A DNA stretch of 33,811 bases from an uncultured Clostridia bacterium (lineage in GTDB: Bacteria > Bacillota > Clostridia > Oscillospirales > Acutalibacteraceae). This document shows, piece by piece, positions 1-7,488 of this stretch. Numbering within the stretch: position 1 is the first letter of the stretch; every line of letters begins with the position of its first letter. The notes beneath the pieces are model-generated. The model was not told the DNA's origin and made no database searches. It was given only the letters and a program-made list of their open reading frames with translations. Position numbers and translations under genes: made by a program. The stretch spans positions 1-33,811 of the forward strand of contig CANQAJ010000013.1 in the NCBI GenBank assembly GCA_947589365.1, in the 5' to 3' direction.

Positions 1-3000
1 CGTCTTATGCAGGCGGCGGAGTACATGAGTGCCAAAAAATATGCTGAACAGAAATTACAGACGGCACGTAATCAGCAACTGACACTCGAACGGGGAGATG
101 CTGCACAACGTCTGCAAGATCTCGGATATACGCTGCATACCGGCTATAAATGTGCTGTAGAAAATGCTTCCGAATGTTATCTGAAACTGAAGGAGCAGCT
201 CAGAGAGCTTTCCTGTGAACAAAAAGAATGTAAGAAAAAACAAAAAGAACTGTCGGAGAAAAAAAGTACATTAATTAAACATAGAGCAAAGGCAGAGCAG
301 AAACTGGAACAGTTGGAAACACAACTTTCAGATTATCAGGTAAGGATCGGAAAAGTGCCTGAAACCAATATCATAGGTGAGTTATTGCCGGAAAGTGTGC
401 AGGAAATACAGGATGATTTGAATTTTGAATTGGAAAAGGCAAATAACCGTGTAAAAGACATTGAACAGCAAAAGCAGCAGACGGTGCAGGAACTTAAACT
501 TAATCAGGAAGCACAGGAGAAATTCGATACACAAATATATGAAAATCAGGCTGAACTCATACGGCAGGATACACTGTGGAAATCGTATCAGCAGCAAATT
601 GAGCAAATGACAAAAATTTTGTCTGAATATGATATTGACGGACGATTTCTCTATGAAAAGGAAGAAAACCTTATTCGCATAAAAGAACTTTACAGCAATT
701 TACAGGCTGAACTTGACAAAGCAAAACAACAACTTACACAAACTGAGGACAAGCTCGAAAAGCTGAGTAATGACTGTCTGCATACAGCACCGCAATTTGC
801 CAAAATACTGCTGCAAAACGGCATATCATTCCAGACGGGGGAATCCTATCTGAAACAGCAGAATCCCGAATTTCAGAAACAACTGTTATCACAGAATGAA
901 CTTCTGCCTTACTGTTATCTTGTCAGCGATGCCGATTATGATAAGGTGCTTACAATTCCCGAGGATGCATTTTCGGACAGGCTCTGCCCTGTTCTTAGAA
1001 AGAGAGATATCGACTTTGATATGAAAAGAGCTGCTAATCTGACGGAACTCGGGAAAATACGGTTCTACAGTCTTTACGACCGTGAGAGCATGGATCCCGA
1101 AACAAGGGAAAATTACGGTCAGAAACTAACACAGCGGCGAGAAACTCTGCGTTCCGAAATCAGGAAATATAACGAACAACTCACAATCATACAAAGCGAT
1201 ATAAGTGAAATCGAAAAGTTTACATTGACAAAACAGACAGTGGATGAATTGCAGCATACCTTGCATGAAACCCAAAAACATCGTACAAAACTATTACAGG
1301 AAAGAAACGAATTGAAATCAAAAAACGAAATGCTTAATTCCCGATATGCTTCACTGTGTAATGAATCCGAAAGTGCAAATCAGAATGTTCGACAGGCAAA
1401 GCAGAAAATTTCCGATTTTGCAGAGTACATAGAATTATCCGCAAAAGCAACACAGGAACATCAGGAGGCGGCAAGACTCAAGCATGAGGCAGATCAAATC
1501 GAGCAGGATATCCGCACTTGCGAAAAGCATATAGATGAATTAAACGAAACCTGCCAGCAGCTTTATATACAACAGTCAGATGCGGAACATAACCGTAATG
1601 ATGCACAAAAACAGATGGCATATTATGTACAATATACCACCGGAGAATTGCTTACCGGCGAATTGGAACAACTTAAAATGGAGTATTGGCCGCTTTATCA
1701 GAAACAGGATAAAACACGGAAAGAACTTGATGAAATTTGCAGGCAATCTCAGGAAACCATTACCAATAATGAGAAACAACTATCCGAGCGGTTTCCTGAT
1801 CTGAAAGAATCAGAAATTCCTCTGTCGTTTGATGCCGCAAGACTAACAGCACTGGAGCAAAAGGAAGAATATGAAAAGAATATACTTGTGCGTCATCAGG
1901 GAAAGACTGAAAAAGCCGAATATAAGGCGGAAATGCTGAATGAGGAACTGCAAAAAACAAATCATGAGCTTGAACAGGCGGGTATACATGAGCCTCTGCC
2001 TATACAGCAGATAAAGGGCAATTATGCACAAAGAATGGAAGAAAATAATGTAAAAAAGAATGCGGCAAACCTGCTGGAAAATACTGCAAGAAAAGCACTG
2101 AAAGAACTTTCCTCCCGTCGTACAGCATTGGAAAAGCTTGTTGACCGCAGAATACTTCAGGACAGAAACCTGACACCGGTTGCGGAAGAAACCGACATTG
2201 ATTCCGAATGTCTTGATTTCAATGCAAAAAAAGCAGATGCCAAGAAAAAATTGCAGCATATGAAATCTGTCTATACAGAGCTGCAAAAAGATTTTGTCAA
2301 CAAGGAAAATTGGATATCGGATGTAATTTCCTTTATCCGCTTTGAGGACTGTGAAACTTATGAATCCTGTTATTATCTATATGAACAGCTCAATGCCAAA
2401 GAAAAAATGCTTCAGGATCAAATCAGTATATTACAGTCGGAACTTTCAAATATTGAAAACAACCGTATGCATATCATACGTCAGATCTATGAACACGCCG
2501 CATTTCTGACAAAACAAATTCAGGATATTTCATCAAATTCCTATGTAACATTACAGGGAAAACGTCGGAAAACACTGGAGATTGTTTTTCCGGAGGTATC
2601 CGATTCACAGGCAGAACAGCGTATAGCCAATCTGACAGACGAGGTTACACTTCATCTGAGGGAGCGGTTCACTGCACATCCCGAAGAAGAAAACAAGCTC
2701 TATGATGAAATTTGCAATTGCTATTCTGATTTGAAGATCTTCCATACATATACAAATCTGCAAACAGTACAGATTCGTGTTTTGAAAATATTGCAGGATG
2801 AAAGAAACATCAGGCTTGAAAAATGGGAATCACGATATTCGGGAGGCGAGCGATTTATCACCTATTTCATCGCCTATTCTGCACTTGCGGATTACACAAG
2901 AAGGCAGGTGACTGCCAATCAGAACGGCAGCATCCGTTCTGTATTCCTTGTTGATAATCCTTTCGGCGAGGCTTCCTCTGAACATCTGGTAAAATCATTG

Positions 3001-3231
3001 ATCGAAATTACAAAGAAGTTCCGAACACAATTGATATGCCTTTCCGACCTGAAACAAAGCTCTATTACAAATAACTTCGATTTAATCTATCAGCTTTCTA
3101 TGCGAAAAGCACTCTACAGCAACAAATCACATTTACATACAGACAATGTGATAAGTCACACAGAAACCACCGGAAACAGTAAACTTGAATTTGTTTCCTT
3201 AAAGAGTCAACTTACGTTTTTTGATGATTGA
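1..3231 (+). CDS. SMC/Rad50-like coiled-coil ATPase, 3' part
   Basis: The reading frame is open from the first base, so the gene almost certainly begins upstream; the ATG at 7 is probably internal. The visible 1074 residues are mostly charged, Gln/Glu/Lys-rich coiled coil. Near residues 946-950 there is an ABC signature SGGER, followed near 978-986 by a Walker B-like strand VFLVDNPFG and then an SDLKQSS segment that fits an H-loop region. This is the C-terminal ATPase half of an SMC/Rad50/SbcC-type protein; the Walker A half must lie left of the window. The usual catalytic Glu after the Walker B Asp is Asn here (DNPFG rather than DEPF). Proteins of this type act on DNA in repair, segregation or anti-plasmid/phage defence (for example JetC of Wadjet), but no partner gene is visible, so the role is open. 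It is the only large plus-strand gene in the window. Confidence 0.75.
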   Translation, partial: RLMQAAEYMSAKKYAEQKLQTARNQQLTLERGDAAQRLQDLGYTLHTGYKCAVENASECYLKLKEQLRELSCEQKECKKKQKELSEKKSTLIKHRAKAEQKLEQLETQLSDYQVRIGKVPETNIIGELLPESVQEIQDDLNFELEKANNRVKDIEQQKQQTVQELKLNQEAQEKFDTQIYENQAELIRQDTLWKSYQQQIEQMTKILSEYDIDGRFLYEKEENLIRIKELYSNLQAELDKAKQQLTQTEDKLEKLSNDCLHTAPQFAKILLQNGISFQTGESYLKQQNPEFQKQLLSQNELLPYCYLVSDADYDKVLTIPEDAFSDRLCPVLRKRDIDFDMKRAANLTELGKIRFYSLYDRESMDPETRENYGQKLTQRRETLRSEIRKYNEQLTIIQSDISEIEKFTLTKQTVDELQHTLHETQKHRTKLLQERNELKSKNEMLNSRYASLCNESESANQNVRQAKQKISDFAEYIELSAKATQEHQEAARLKHEADQIEQDIRTCEKHIDELNETCQQLYIQQSDAEHNRNDAQKQMAYYVQYTTGELLTGELEQLKMEYWPLYQKQDKTRKELDEICRQSQETITNNEKQLSERFPDLKESEIPLSFDAARLTALEQKEEYEKNILVRHQGKTEKAEYKAEMLNEELQKTNHELEQAGIHEPLPIQQIKGNYAQRMEENNVKKNAANLLENTARKALKELSSRRTALEKLVDRRILQDRNLTPVAEETDIDSECLDFNAKKADAKKKLQHMKSVYTELQKDFVNKENWISDVISFIRFEDCETYESCYYLYEQLNAKEKMLQDQISILQSELSNIENNRMHIIRQIYEHAAFLTKQIQDISSNSYVTLQGKRRKTLEIVFPEVSDSQAEQRIANLTDEVTLHLRERFTAHPEEENKLYDEICNCYSDLKIFHTYTNLQTVQIRVLKILQDERNIRLEKWESRYSGGERFITYFIAYSALADYTRRQVTANQNGSIRSVFLVDNPFGEASSEHLVKSLIEITKKFRTQLICLSDLKQSSITNNFDLIYQLSMRKALYSNKSHLHTDNVISHTETTGNSKLEFVSLKSQLTFFDD

Positions 3232-3265
3232 TCTGTATACAATCCGGAGAGTAGGCGTGATATAG

Positions 3266-3306
3266 GGGCTGTCGCACAAGTGTAAAAAAACGCGGAGCGG
3301 CAGCCC
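3266..3306 (+). terminator. Imperfect hairpin after the SMC-like gene
   Basis: GGGCTGTCGC (3266-3275) pairs with GCGGCAGCCC (3297-3306), a 10-bp stem with one G.U pair and an A-rich loop. It lies about 35 bases after the SMC-like stop, and a short T run (atttttg) follows. It may terminate that transcript. A related hairpin occurs at 4507-4535, so it could instead be a repeated palindromic element or an insertion-sequence end. Confidence 0.45.
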
Positions 3307-3379
3307 TTGCATTTTTGTATAAAAGAAAATAAATATATAAAATGAATGTAAGGATACCCTAACGAAAATACTAAAAAAA

Positions 3380-3410
3380 GACGTAACCGAATTACGTCAA
3401 TTTTTTAGTG
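3380..3410 (-). terminator. Bidirectional-looking terminator hairpin
   Basis: GACGTAA (3380-3386) and TTACGTC (3392-3398) form a perfect 7-bp stem around CCGAA. It is flanked by an A run on the left and a T run on the right, so it could stop transcripts from both sides. The stop codon of the permease remnant lies inside the right arm. Confidence 0.6.
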
Positions 3411-4045
3411 TGCAATTTTAAAATTTTTCTCAGATTGACAAGCAATCCGGTCGCTAAAGAGAATGCCATGACAAAGGCAAGATACAGTAAAAAGCGTTTT
3501 ATCCCTAATACAATTTTCAGTACACCGAGGTTTGTAATCTTGGTGGCGGAGCCGGTTATCATAAAAGCCGAAGCACTGCCCATGCTCATGCCCATAAAGA
3601 GCCACTCCCGAATCAGCGGAATTGTCCCGCCGCCGCAGGCATAGAGAGGAACGCCGATGGTCGCAGCCATCAGAACGCCGAAGCCTTCGTTTGCCTCCCC
3701 GAACAGAGCGGCGAAGCCCTCCGCCGGAACGTACCGCTGGAACAGAGCCGACAGAAGCACACCTACGAGAAACCAAAGTCCCGTTGCCTTGATGTTTCTG
3801 CCGAGATTGAACAGAAACCGCAGAAAAAGGTTCGGGTGGGTATCATGGCTCGCCCTCGGCTCAAAGCCCTCGAAGTTAAAAAACGGCTTGTTCTTATAGA
3901 AAATATGTACTACGATGCCAGCGACGATCCCGCAGACCGTGCAGGACACGATGCGGATCACCGGTGCTGTCGCTCCCAAAGCGGTGGAATACATGATGAG
4001 CTGCGGGTTCAAAAGTACGCTTGACATCATAAATGCCGCCAGCCG
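3392..4045 (-). pseudogene. YraQ-type permease, C-terminal half only
   Basis: The frame encodes about 212 residues from an internal ATG at 4030 and stays open a few codons upstream, reading DRLAAFMM before the visible M. It is rich in membrane segments and carries the conserved features of the YraQ/UPF0718 (DUF318) permease family: SSVLLNPQL near the start and YACGGGTIPLIREWL mid-way. Family members are usually above 300 residues, so the N-terminal half is missing. The upstream border is fused out of frame to the lipoprotein remnant at 4027-4452, which looks like a deletion joint. The DNA here is visibly more GC-rich than the surroundings, suggesting separate ancestry. Probably non-functional. 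Confidence 0.7.
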
Positions 4046-4452
4046 GTCGTGCCGCTCACCGATTGTACCAAATCTTTGATGAGTTCCGGCCGCAGATAGT
4101 TGCCGGCAGGCGGCTCACCGGTGGAAAGTTTCACGGCAACCTTCCCGGTGGGTGTCCATTTGAGGGCTTCATACACCGCCATCAGCCCCTCCGGGGAAAT
4201 GTCGGTCGTCATGTAGACGGTCGGAACATCCGAATCGGAATCCGCTTGCCCGCCGGACGGAGTGCTGTCATTTCCGCTGTCGGTTGAATCGTCACTCTTT
4301 TCGGAATTTGTTCCGGACGAATTTACATTGTATGATGTTGGATCCTGATTTCCGGAATCGCCTGTTGTCGGTTCATTCTGTGTACCGCAGCCTGTGAATA
4401 CCATTGATAGTAACAGGAATGCGAGGAAAAAAGGTAAAAACCGTTTTCTCAT
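4027..4452 (-). pseudogene. Lipoprotein (DUF362-like) N-terminal fragment
   Basis: The ATG at 4452 is preceded by AAGGAGG at good spacing and begins MRKRFLPFF; the longer upstream ATG at 4494 has no such site. A hydrophobic signal and lipobox (VFTGC) are followed by a long Ser/Asp/Gly-rich linker. A conserved stretch VYMTTDISPEGLMAVYEAL then leads into GKVAVKLSTGEPPAGNYLRPE, the usual opening of DUF362-type proteins. The remaining few hundred residues and their Fe-S cysteines are absent. After VQSVSGT the frame runs a few codons into DNA that encodes the permease in another frame, and stops. The expected product is an exported stub of about 141 residues. Confidence 0.7.
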
Positions 4453-4506
4453 ACTTGTAACCTCCTTGCTTTTATAATTTTTTGCCGGGGTCATACGCTA
4501 TTTAAG

Positions 4507-4535
4507 GAGCTGTCGCAGTAAAAAAGCGGCGGCTC
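4507..4535. repeat. Second copy of GCTGTCGC...GCGGC hairpin
   Basis: GAGCTGTCGC (4507-4516) and GCGGCGGCTC (4526-4535) form a 10-bp stem with two G.U pairs and an A-rich loop. It resembles 3266-3306 in sequence and orientation; together the two bracket the GC-rich lipoprotein/permease remnant. Confidence 0.45.
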
Positions 4536-4552
4536 AAAAAATGTAAAAAAAT

Positions 4553-4582
4553 AACAGCCGGACTATAAAAAATCCGACTGTT
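4553..4582 (-). terminator. Minus-strand terminator
   Basis: AACAGCCGGA (4553-4562) pairs with TCCGACTGTT (4573-4582) with one mismatch/wobble. On the minus strand the hairpin is followed by a run of seven T residues, the form of a Rho-independent terminator for a transcript arriving from the mntA/hepT side. Confidence 0.6.
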
Positions 4583-4884
4583 GGTGTAAAACAGAAGTAT
4601 GATCAAACACAATTATTTACCGGAATTGTCAATATTACCCGACACAATTTAAACGAACGATTTCAGGCAGCCAATGGAGCATTGTCGTAATAAAGGCTTC
4701 TCCGCCGTTGGCAGTACATATTCTTCTGTTAGCCCAATAACTAATATAATACCGCCATATCCTTGTTTTCAATCCTGACATCGTGCATTGTCATGACATC
4801 TGCCGCCGGAGCCTATTTCACGCTCAGGTTTTTTCTTTTACCATAGTTCCTTCCCGCACCATAAATATATACGATAAATCAATG
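4583..4884. other. Intergenic stretch, no convincing gene
   Basis: No ORF with recognisable protein content or a ribosome site was found. A minus-strand frame of 48 codons (4635-4781) and a short stretch reading MHDVRIENKDM are open, but both end quickly and match nothing I know. It looks like decayed DNA. Confidence 0.5.
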
Positions 4885-5226
4885 TTAGCTTTCTAACAAT
4901 TTCCGTATTTGCTCAGCAAGTACAGGAAGTTCCTCAAAAACAACATCAGCAATTATATTCCGGTTTGTACCATCATAATTATGAACAAGTCTACGACGCA
5001 GTCCGGCAATCATATATCACTGAACTTCCGTATGTCCGGATTTGTATTCATCCGAAAGATTATAAACATGCTCGCCGATATTATAAAGAGGTGTCGTCAC
5101 AAGCCACTGCAATGCATAACCATTCAGAAGATTTTCTTTCGTAACTTTATGCTCAGAAAGATACTCTATCAGCTTTTCTGCATTCTCAAGTATCTTCTGC
5201 AGCCTTTGTTCAACCGAATATTTCAT
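4885..5226 (-). pseudogene. hepT: HepT-like toxin (DUF86), stopped by in-frame TGA
   Basis: The frame starts at the ATG at 5226, overlapping the mntA stop by four bases (ATGA), and reads 69 residues with a typical DUF86 N-terminus (MKYSVEQRLQKILENAEKL). A TGA at 5017-5019 follows HTEVQ. The same frame then continues open to a TAA at 4885-4887. The second part contains RRRLVHNYDG, which matches the HepT/HEPN catalytic motif R-x4-H-x-Y, and ends in a helical tail. The TGA probably replaced a TGG Trp codon. HepT is an RNase toxin silenced by its MntA partner. Truncation before the catalytic motif should abolish RNase activity, unless TGA is read through. Confidence 0.8.
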
Positions 5227-5525
5227 GCAACTTTTACCCTCTCTTTCATCACATTCTTGTAAAATTGACTGTTTTCATTTACTTCTTTGATCTCAAATAC
5301 ATCTATTTCTTTTTGTATCATCATTCGGAGTTCCTCAGCAAACGCAAAAACAGAGGTAAGCCTAAAACCCTCTCCGCCAAACACAAGAAAATCAATATCG
5401 CTGTTTGCTGTAGCTTCATTTCTTGCATAGGAGCCAAAAATATATACTTCACTGATATGGTATTTTTCAGCAAGAGGTTTTACGATTTTCTGAATATCGT
5501 CCAGTGATAATACCTTTTCTGACAT
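5223..5525 (-). CDS. mntA: MntA-like nucleotidyltransferase antitoxin
   Basis: This 100-residue minimal nucleotidyltransferase carries GSYARNEAT at about residues 31-39, then SDIDFLV with Asp43 and Asp45, and a third acidic position in EIDVFEI. That is the GSx10DxD pattern of MNT-family enzymes. In MntA/HepT toxin-antitoxin pairs the MntA protein AMPylates HepT and blocks its RNase activity. The ribosome site AGGAG lies about ten bases upstream of the ATG. The stop overlaps the start of hepT, so translation is coupled. The antitoxin is intact while the toxin is broken, an order of decay that is safe for the cell. Confidence 0.85.
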   Translation of the reverse strand: MSEKVLSLDDIQKIVKPLAEKYHISEVYIFGSYARNEATANSDIDFLVFGGEGFRLTSVFAFAEELRMMIQKEIDVFEIKEVNENSQFYKNVMKERVKVA

Positions 5526-5555
5526 ACTCTATCATCTCCTGCTCTAAACTTGATT

Positions 5556-7133
5556 TCAATATCTGAATTTTTCAATCACACACTCATGCTCCTTGCTGTC
5601 CTTATCATAGTTTATACCAACAAGCAGAATGTTATCATAACCTTTAAGTGCATCAGGATACTTTTTGTTCTTGATCTGAGCGATAGCTGCATCGGCTGTT
5701 TTATTCCATTTTAACTCAACAACCATAGGCGGATAAGCATTTGCATCAATGAACGGCTTTGGAATGAAAACTATATCTGCAAAGCCCTCCCCTGCCGGAA
5801 GCTCCTGAATGATAGTGTACTGCTCTCTTGCATAGTAATAAGCAATCAACACAATAAATCGCAGAGACTGCTCGTTGTTGTAGTTGAGGACAGAGCTGTT
5901 TTGTTCATGTACCCGTCTGATGCAGTCGGCAACTACATCCGATTTTCCGGCAAGAGTATCTACAAGAAGCTGTTTTGATTTCAGAACGGCATCTATAGTC
6001 TCTTTCCATAAGCCCTTTGCTCTCATACTTGCAACATATTCATCATATATCTCTTTGTTTGGAATATAGGCTGTTTTTTTATCCGATCTGTAGCCTAAAT
6101 ATCCTAAATGAATAAGCAATGTCAGAATATCATCCTTATTCGCAAATGTTACCATATCATTTGAGAAAGTCCTGGTATCAACAGACTGTTCCTGACCTGA
6201 AAGAAGTTTTTCTATCGTCTCATGCAAGCCATCGAAATTCATGGAAATATATTTTGCAAGGGCTTCATAGGTTTCTGTCTGTGTCCAGTAATTTGAAAAA
6301 GATTTCTTCTCTATCGCCGCAAGAACAGACCGTGGACAATAAAGCTCTGTGCCGTTAAGCTCATATCCGTCATACCAGGACTTCATGCTCTCAAAATCAA
6401 CACCATACGCATCACAAAGAGCCTTCACTTCTTCTCCGGTAAAACCTGTATACTTCTGAAAAGGCTCAGATTCAAGCATTGAATATTCATCAAACATATT
6501 AAGTGCAGAATGTGTGCCATATTTTTTGATCGGCAGTATGCCTGTCATATAGGCAAGGGCAACATAAGTCTGGTCTTTAAGGAGATTACGGATAAAATCA
6601 AGGTATGTCTTTTGAGCATCCTTGTTATCCATATTCTCACGCATAACGCAATCCCATTCATCTATCAAAAAAACAAACGGGTTTCCGGTTTCGTCATATA
6701 TTTCTTCAAGGCTGAATGTAATATCATCATCCGGATCGGATATTACTCCGGAAAACTCTTTTTGCAGATCTTTTACTAATCTTTTTTTCAGTAAGCGGAG
6801 CATACCGTCAATATCATTACTGCTGCTGAGAAAACGCTGCATATTCAGATAAATAACATTATACTTATTCAGATGTTCCGTATAACCTTCCATTTTTGAA
6901 ATAACAAGATTGTCAAAAAGTTCATGACTTTCACAACCCTTGCTGTAATAAGCTAAAAGCATACCCAAATTGAGCGACTTACCGAATCTCCTCGGACGGC
7001 TGACACAGATATATTTTTGTTCACTGTTTAGTCTTTCATTTGTTACTGAGATCAGACTTGATTTATCAACATATATTTTTGAATTCAACGCCTGTCTGAA
7101 TTTGTCGTTACCAGGATTTACAAAGATACCCAT
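5556..7133 (-). CDS. AAA-ATPase / PD-(D/E)XK nuclease-like protein
   Basis: Start chosen at the ATG at 7133 (MGIFVNPGNDKF) because AGGAGG sits eight bases upstream; the longer frame to 7253 has no such site. The 525-residue protein has an atypical P-loop SRPRRFGKSLN at about 45-54, a Walker B strand PFVFLIDEWDCVM near 150, and a C-terminal region with GFADIVFIP and MVVELKWNK that fits the PD-(D/E)XK core. This is the common AAA-ATPase_like plus DUF1703/PD-(D/E)XK arrangement, abundant in gut Clostridia and Bacteroidetes. Its function is unproven; members are suspected mobile or selfish genes. It has its own promoter (7164-7192). Confidence 0.85.
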   Translation of the reverse strand: MGIFVNPGNDKFRQALNSKIYVDKSSLISVTNERLNSEQKYICVSRPRRFGKSLNLGMLLAYYSKGCESHELFDNLVISKMEGYTEHLNKYNVIYLNMQRFLSSSNDIDGMLRLLKKRLVKDLQKEFSGVISDPDDDITFSLEEIYDETGNPFVFLIDEWDCVMRENMDNKDAQKTYLDFIRNLLKDQTYVALAYMTGILPIKKYGTHSALNMFDEYSMLESEPFQKYTGFTGEEVKALCDAYGVDFESMKSWYDGYELNGTELYCPRSVLAAIEKKSFSNYWTQTETYEALAKYISMNFDGLHETIEKLLSGQEQSVDTRTFSNDMVTFANKDDILTLLIHLGYLGYRSDKKTAYIPNKEIYDEYVASMRAKGLWKETIDAVLKSKQLLVDTLAGKSDVVADCIRRVHEQNSSVLNYNNEQSLRFIVLIAYYYAREQYTIIQELPAGEGFADIVFIPKPFIDANAYPPMVVELKWNKTADAAIAQIKNKKYPDALKGYDNILLVGINYDKDSKEHECVIEKFRY

Positions 7134-7163
7134 TCCCCACACCTCCTGAGAGCTTCTGCTATA

Positions 7164-7192
7164 ATTATATACCATCTGACGGAGCAGTTCAA
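7164..7192 (-). promoter_or_regulatory. Sigma-70-type promoter for the AAA-ATPase gene
   Basis: On the minus strand TTGAAC (7187-7192) is separated by exactly 17 bases from TATAAT (7164-7169), about 30 bases upstream of the chosen start codon at 7133. Confidence 0.7.
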
Positions 7193-7488
7193 GATGCAAT
7201 GTGCAACCGGCGAGCCGCCGGACCCTAAATATGAAAACTTTTCTGTTCGCCATAGGTATTATGACCTACCGCAAACTATTGTTTAACACCAATAAAAAAC
7301 ACGCTATAGGTAGCCTGCATCAGCACTGTAAGCGTTCTTTTACTTTTACGGGTATAGTTCCCTTTTCAGACTATAAAACGATTACAGAGCATTCTGAGCG
7401 ATGTTCATCTGGTACTTCATCAAGCCCCACATATTGTAAAACTATTACGATTTTTGCCACCAAAATTTGAGTTCCTAATAATCATCCA
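7193..7488. other. Intergenic, nothing recognised
   Basis: Between the AAA-ATPase promoter and the 3' end of the primase-helicase gene I see no gene, tRNA or clear terminator. A short minus-strand frame around 7380-7480 has no ribosome site and no recognisable content. Confidence 0.4.

Noticed and set aside
4635..4781. 48-codon minus-strand ORF (MSGLKTRIW...)
   Set aside because: No ribosome site and no recognisable protein content, in a decayed region.
5017..5019. TGA read as tryptophan (alternative code)
   Set aside because: Other genes here, such as brxL and pglZ, end at TGA at their natural length, so TGA is a stop in this organism.
7133..7253. Longer N-terminus of the AAA-ATPase
   Set aside because: The extension has no ribosome site and spans the promoter at 7164-7192; the conserved start MGIFVNPG has AGGAGG at good distance.
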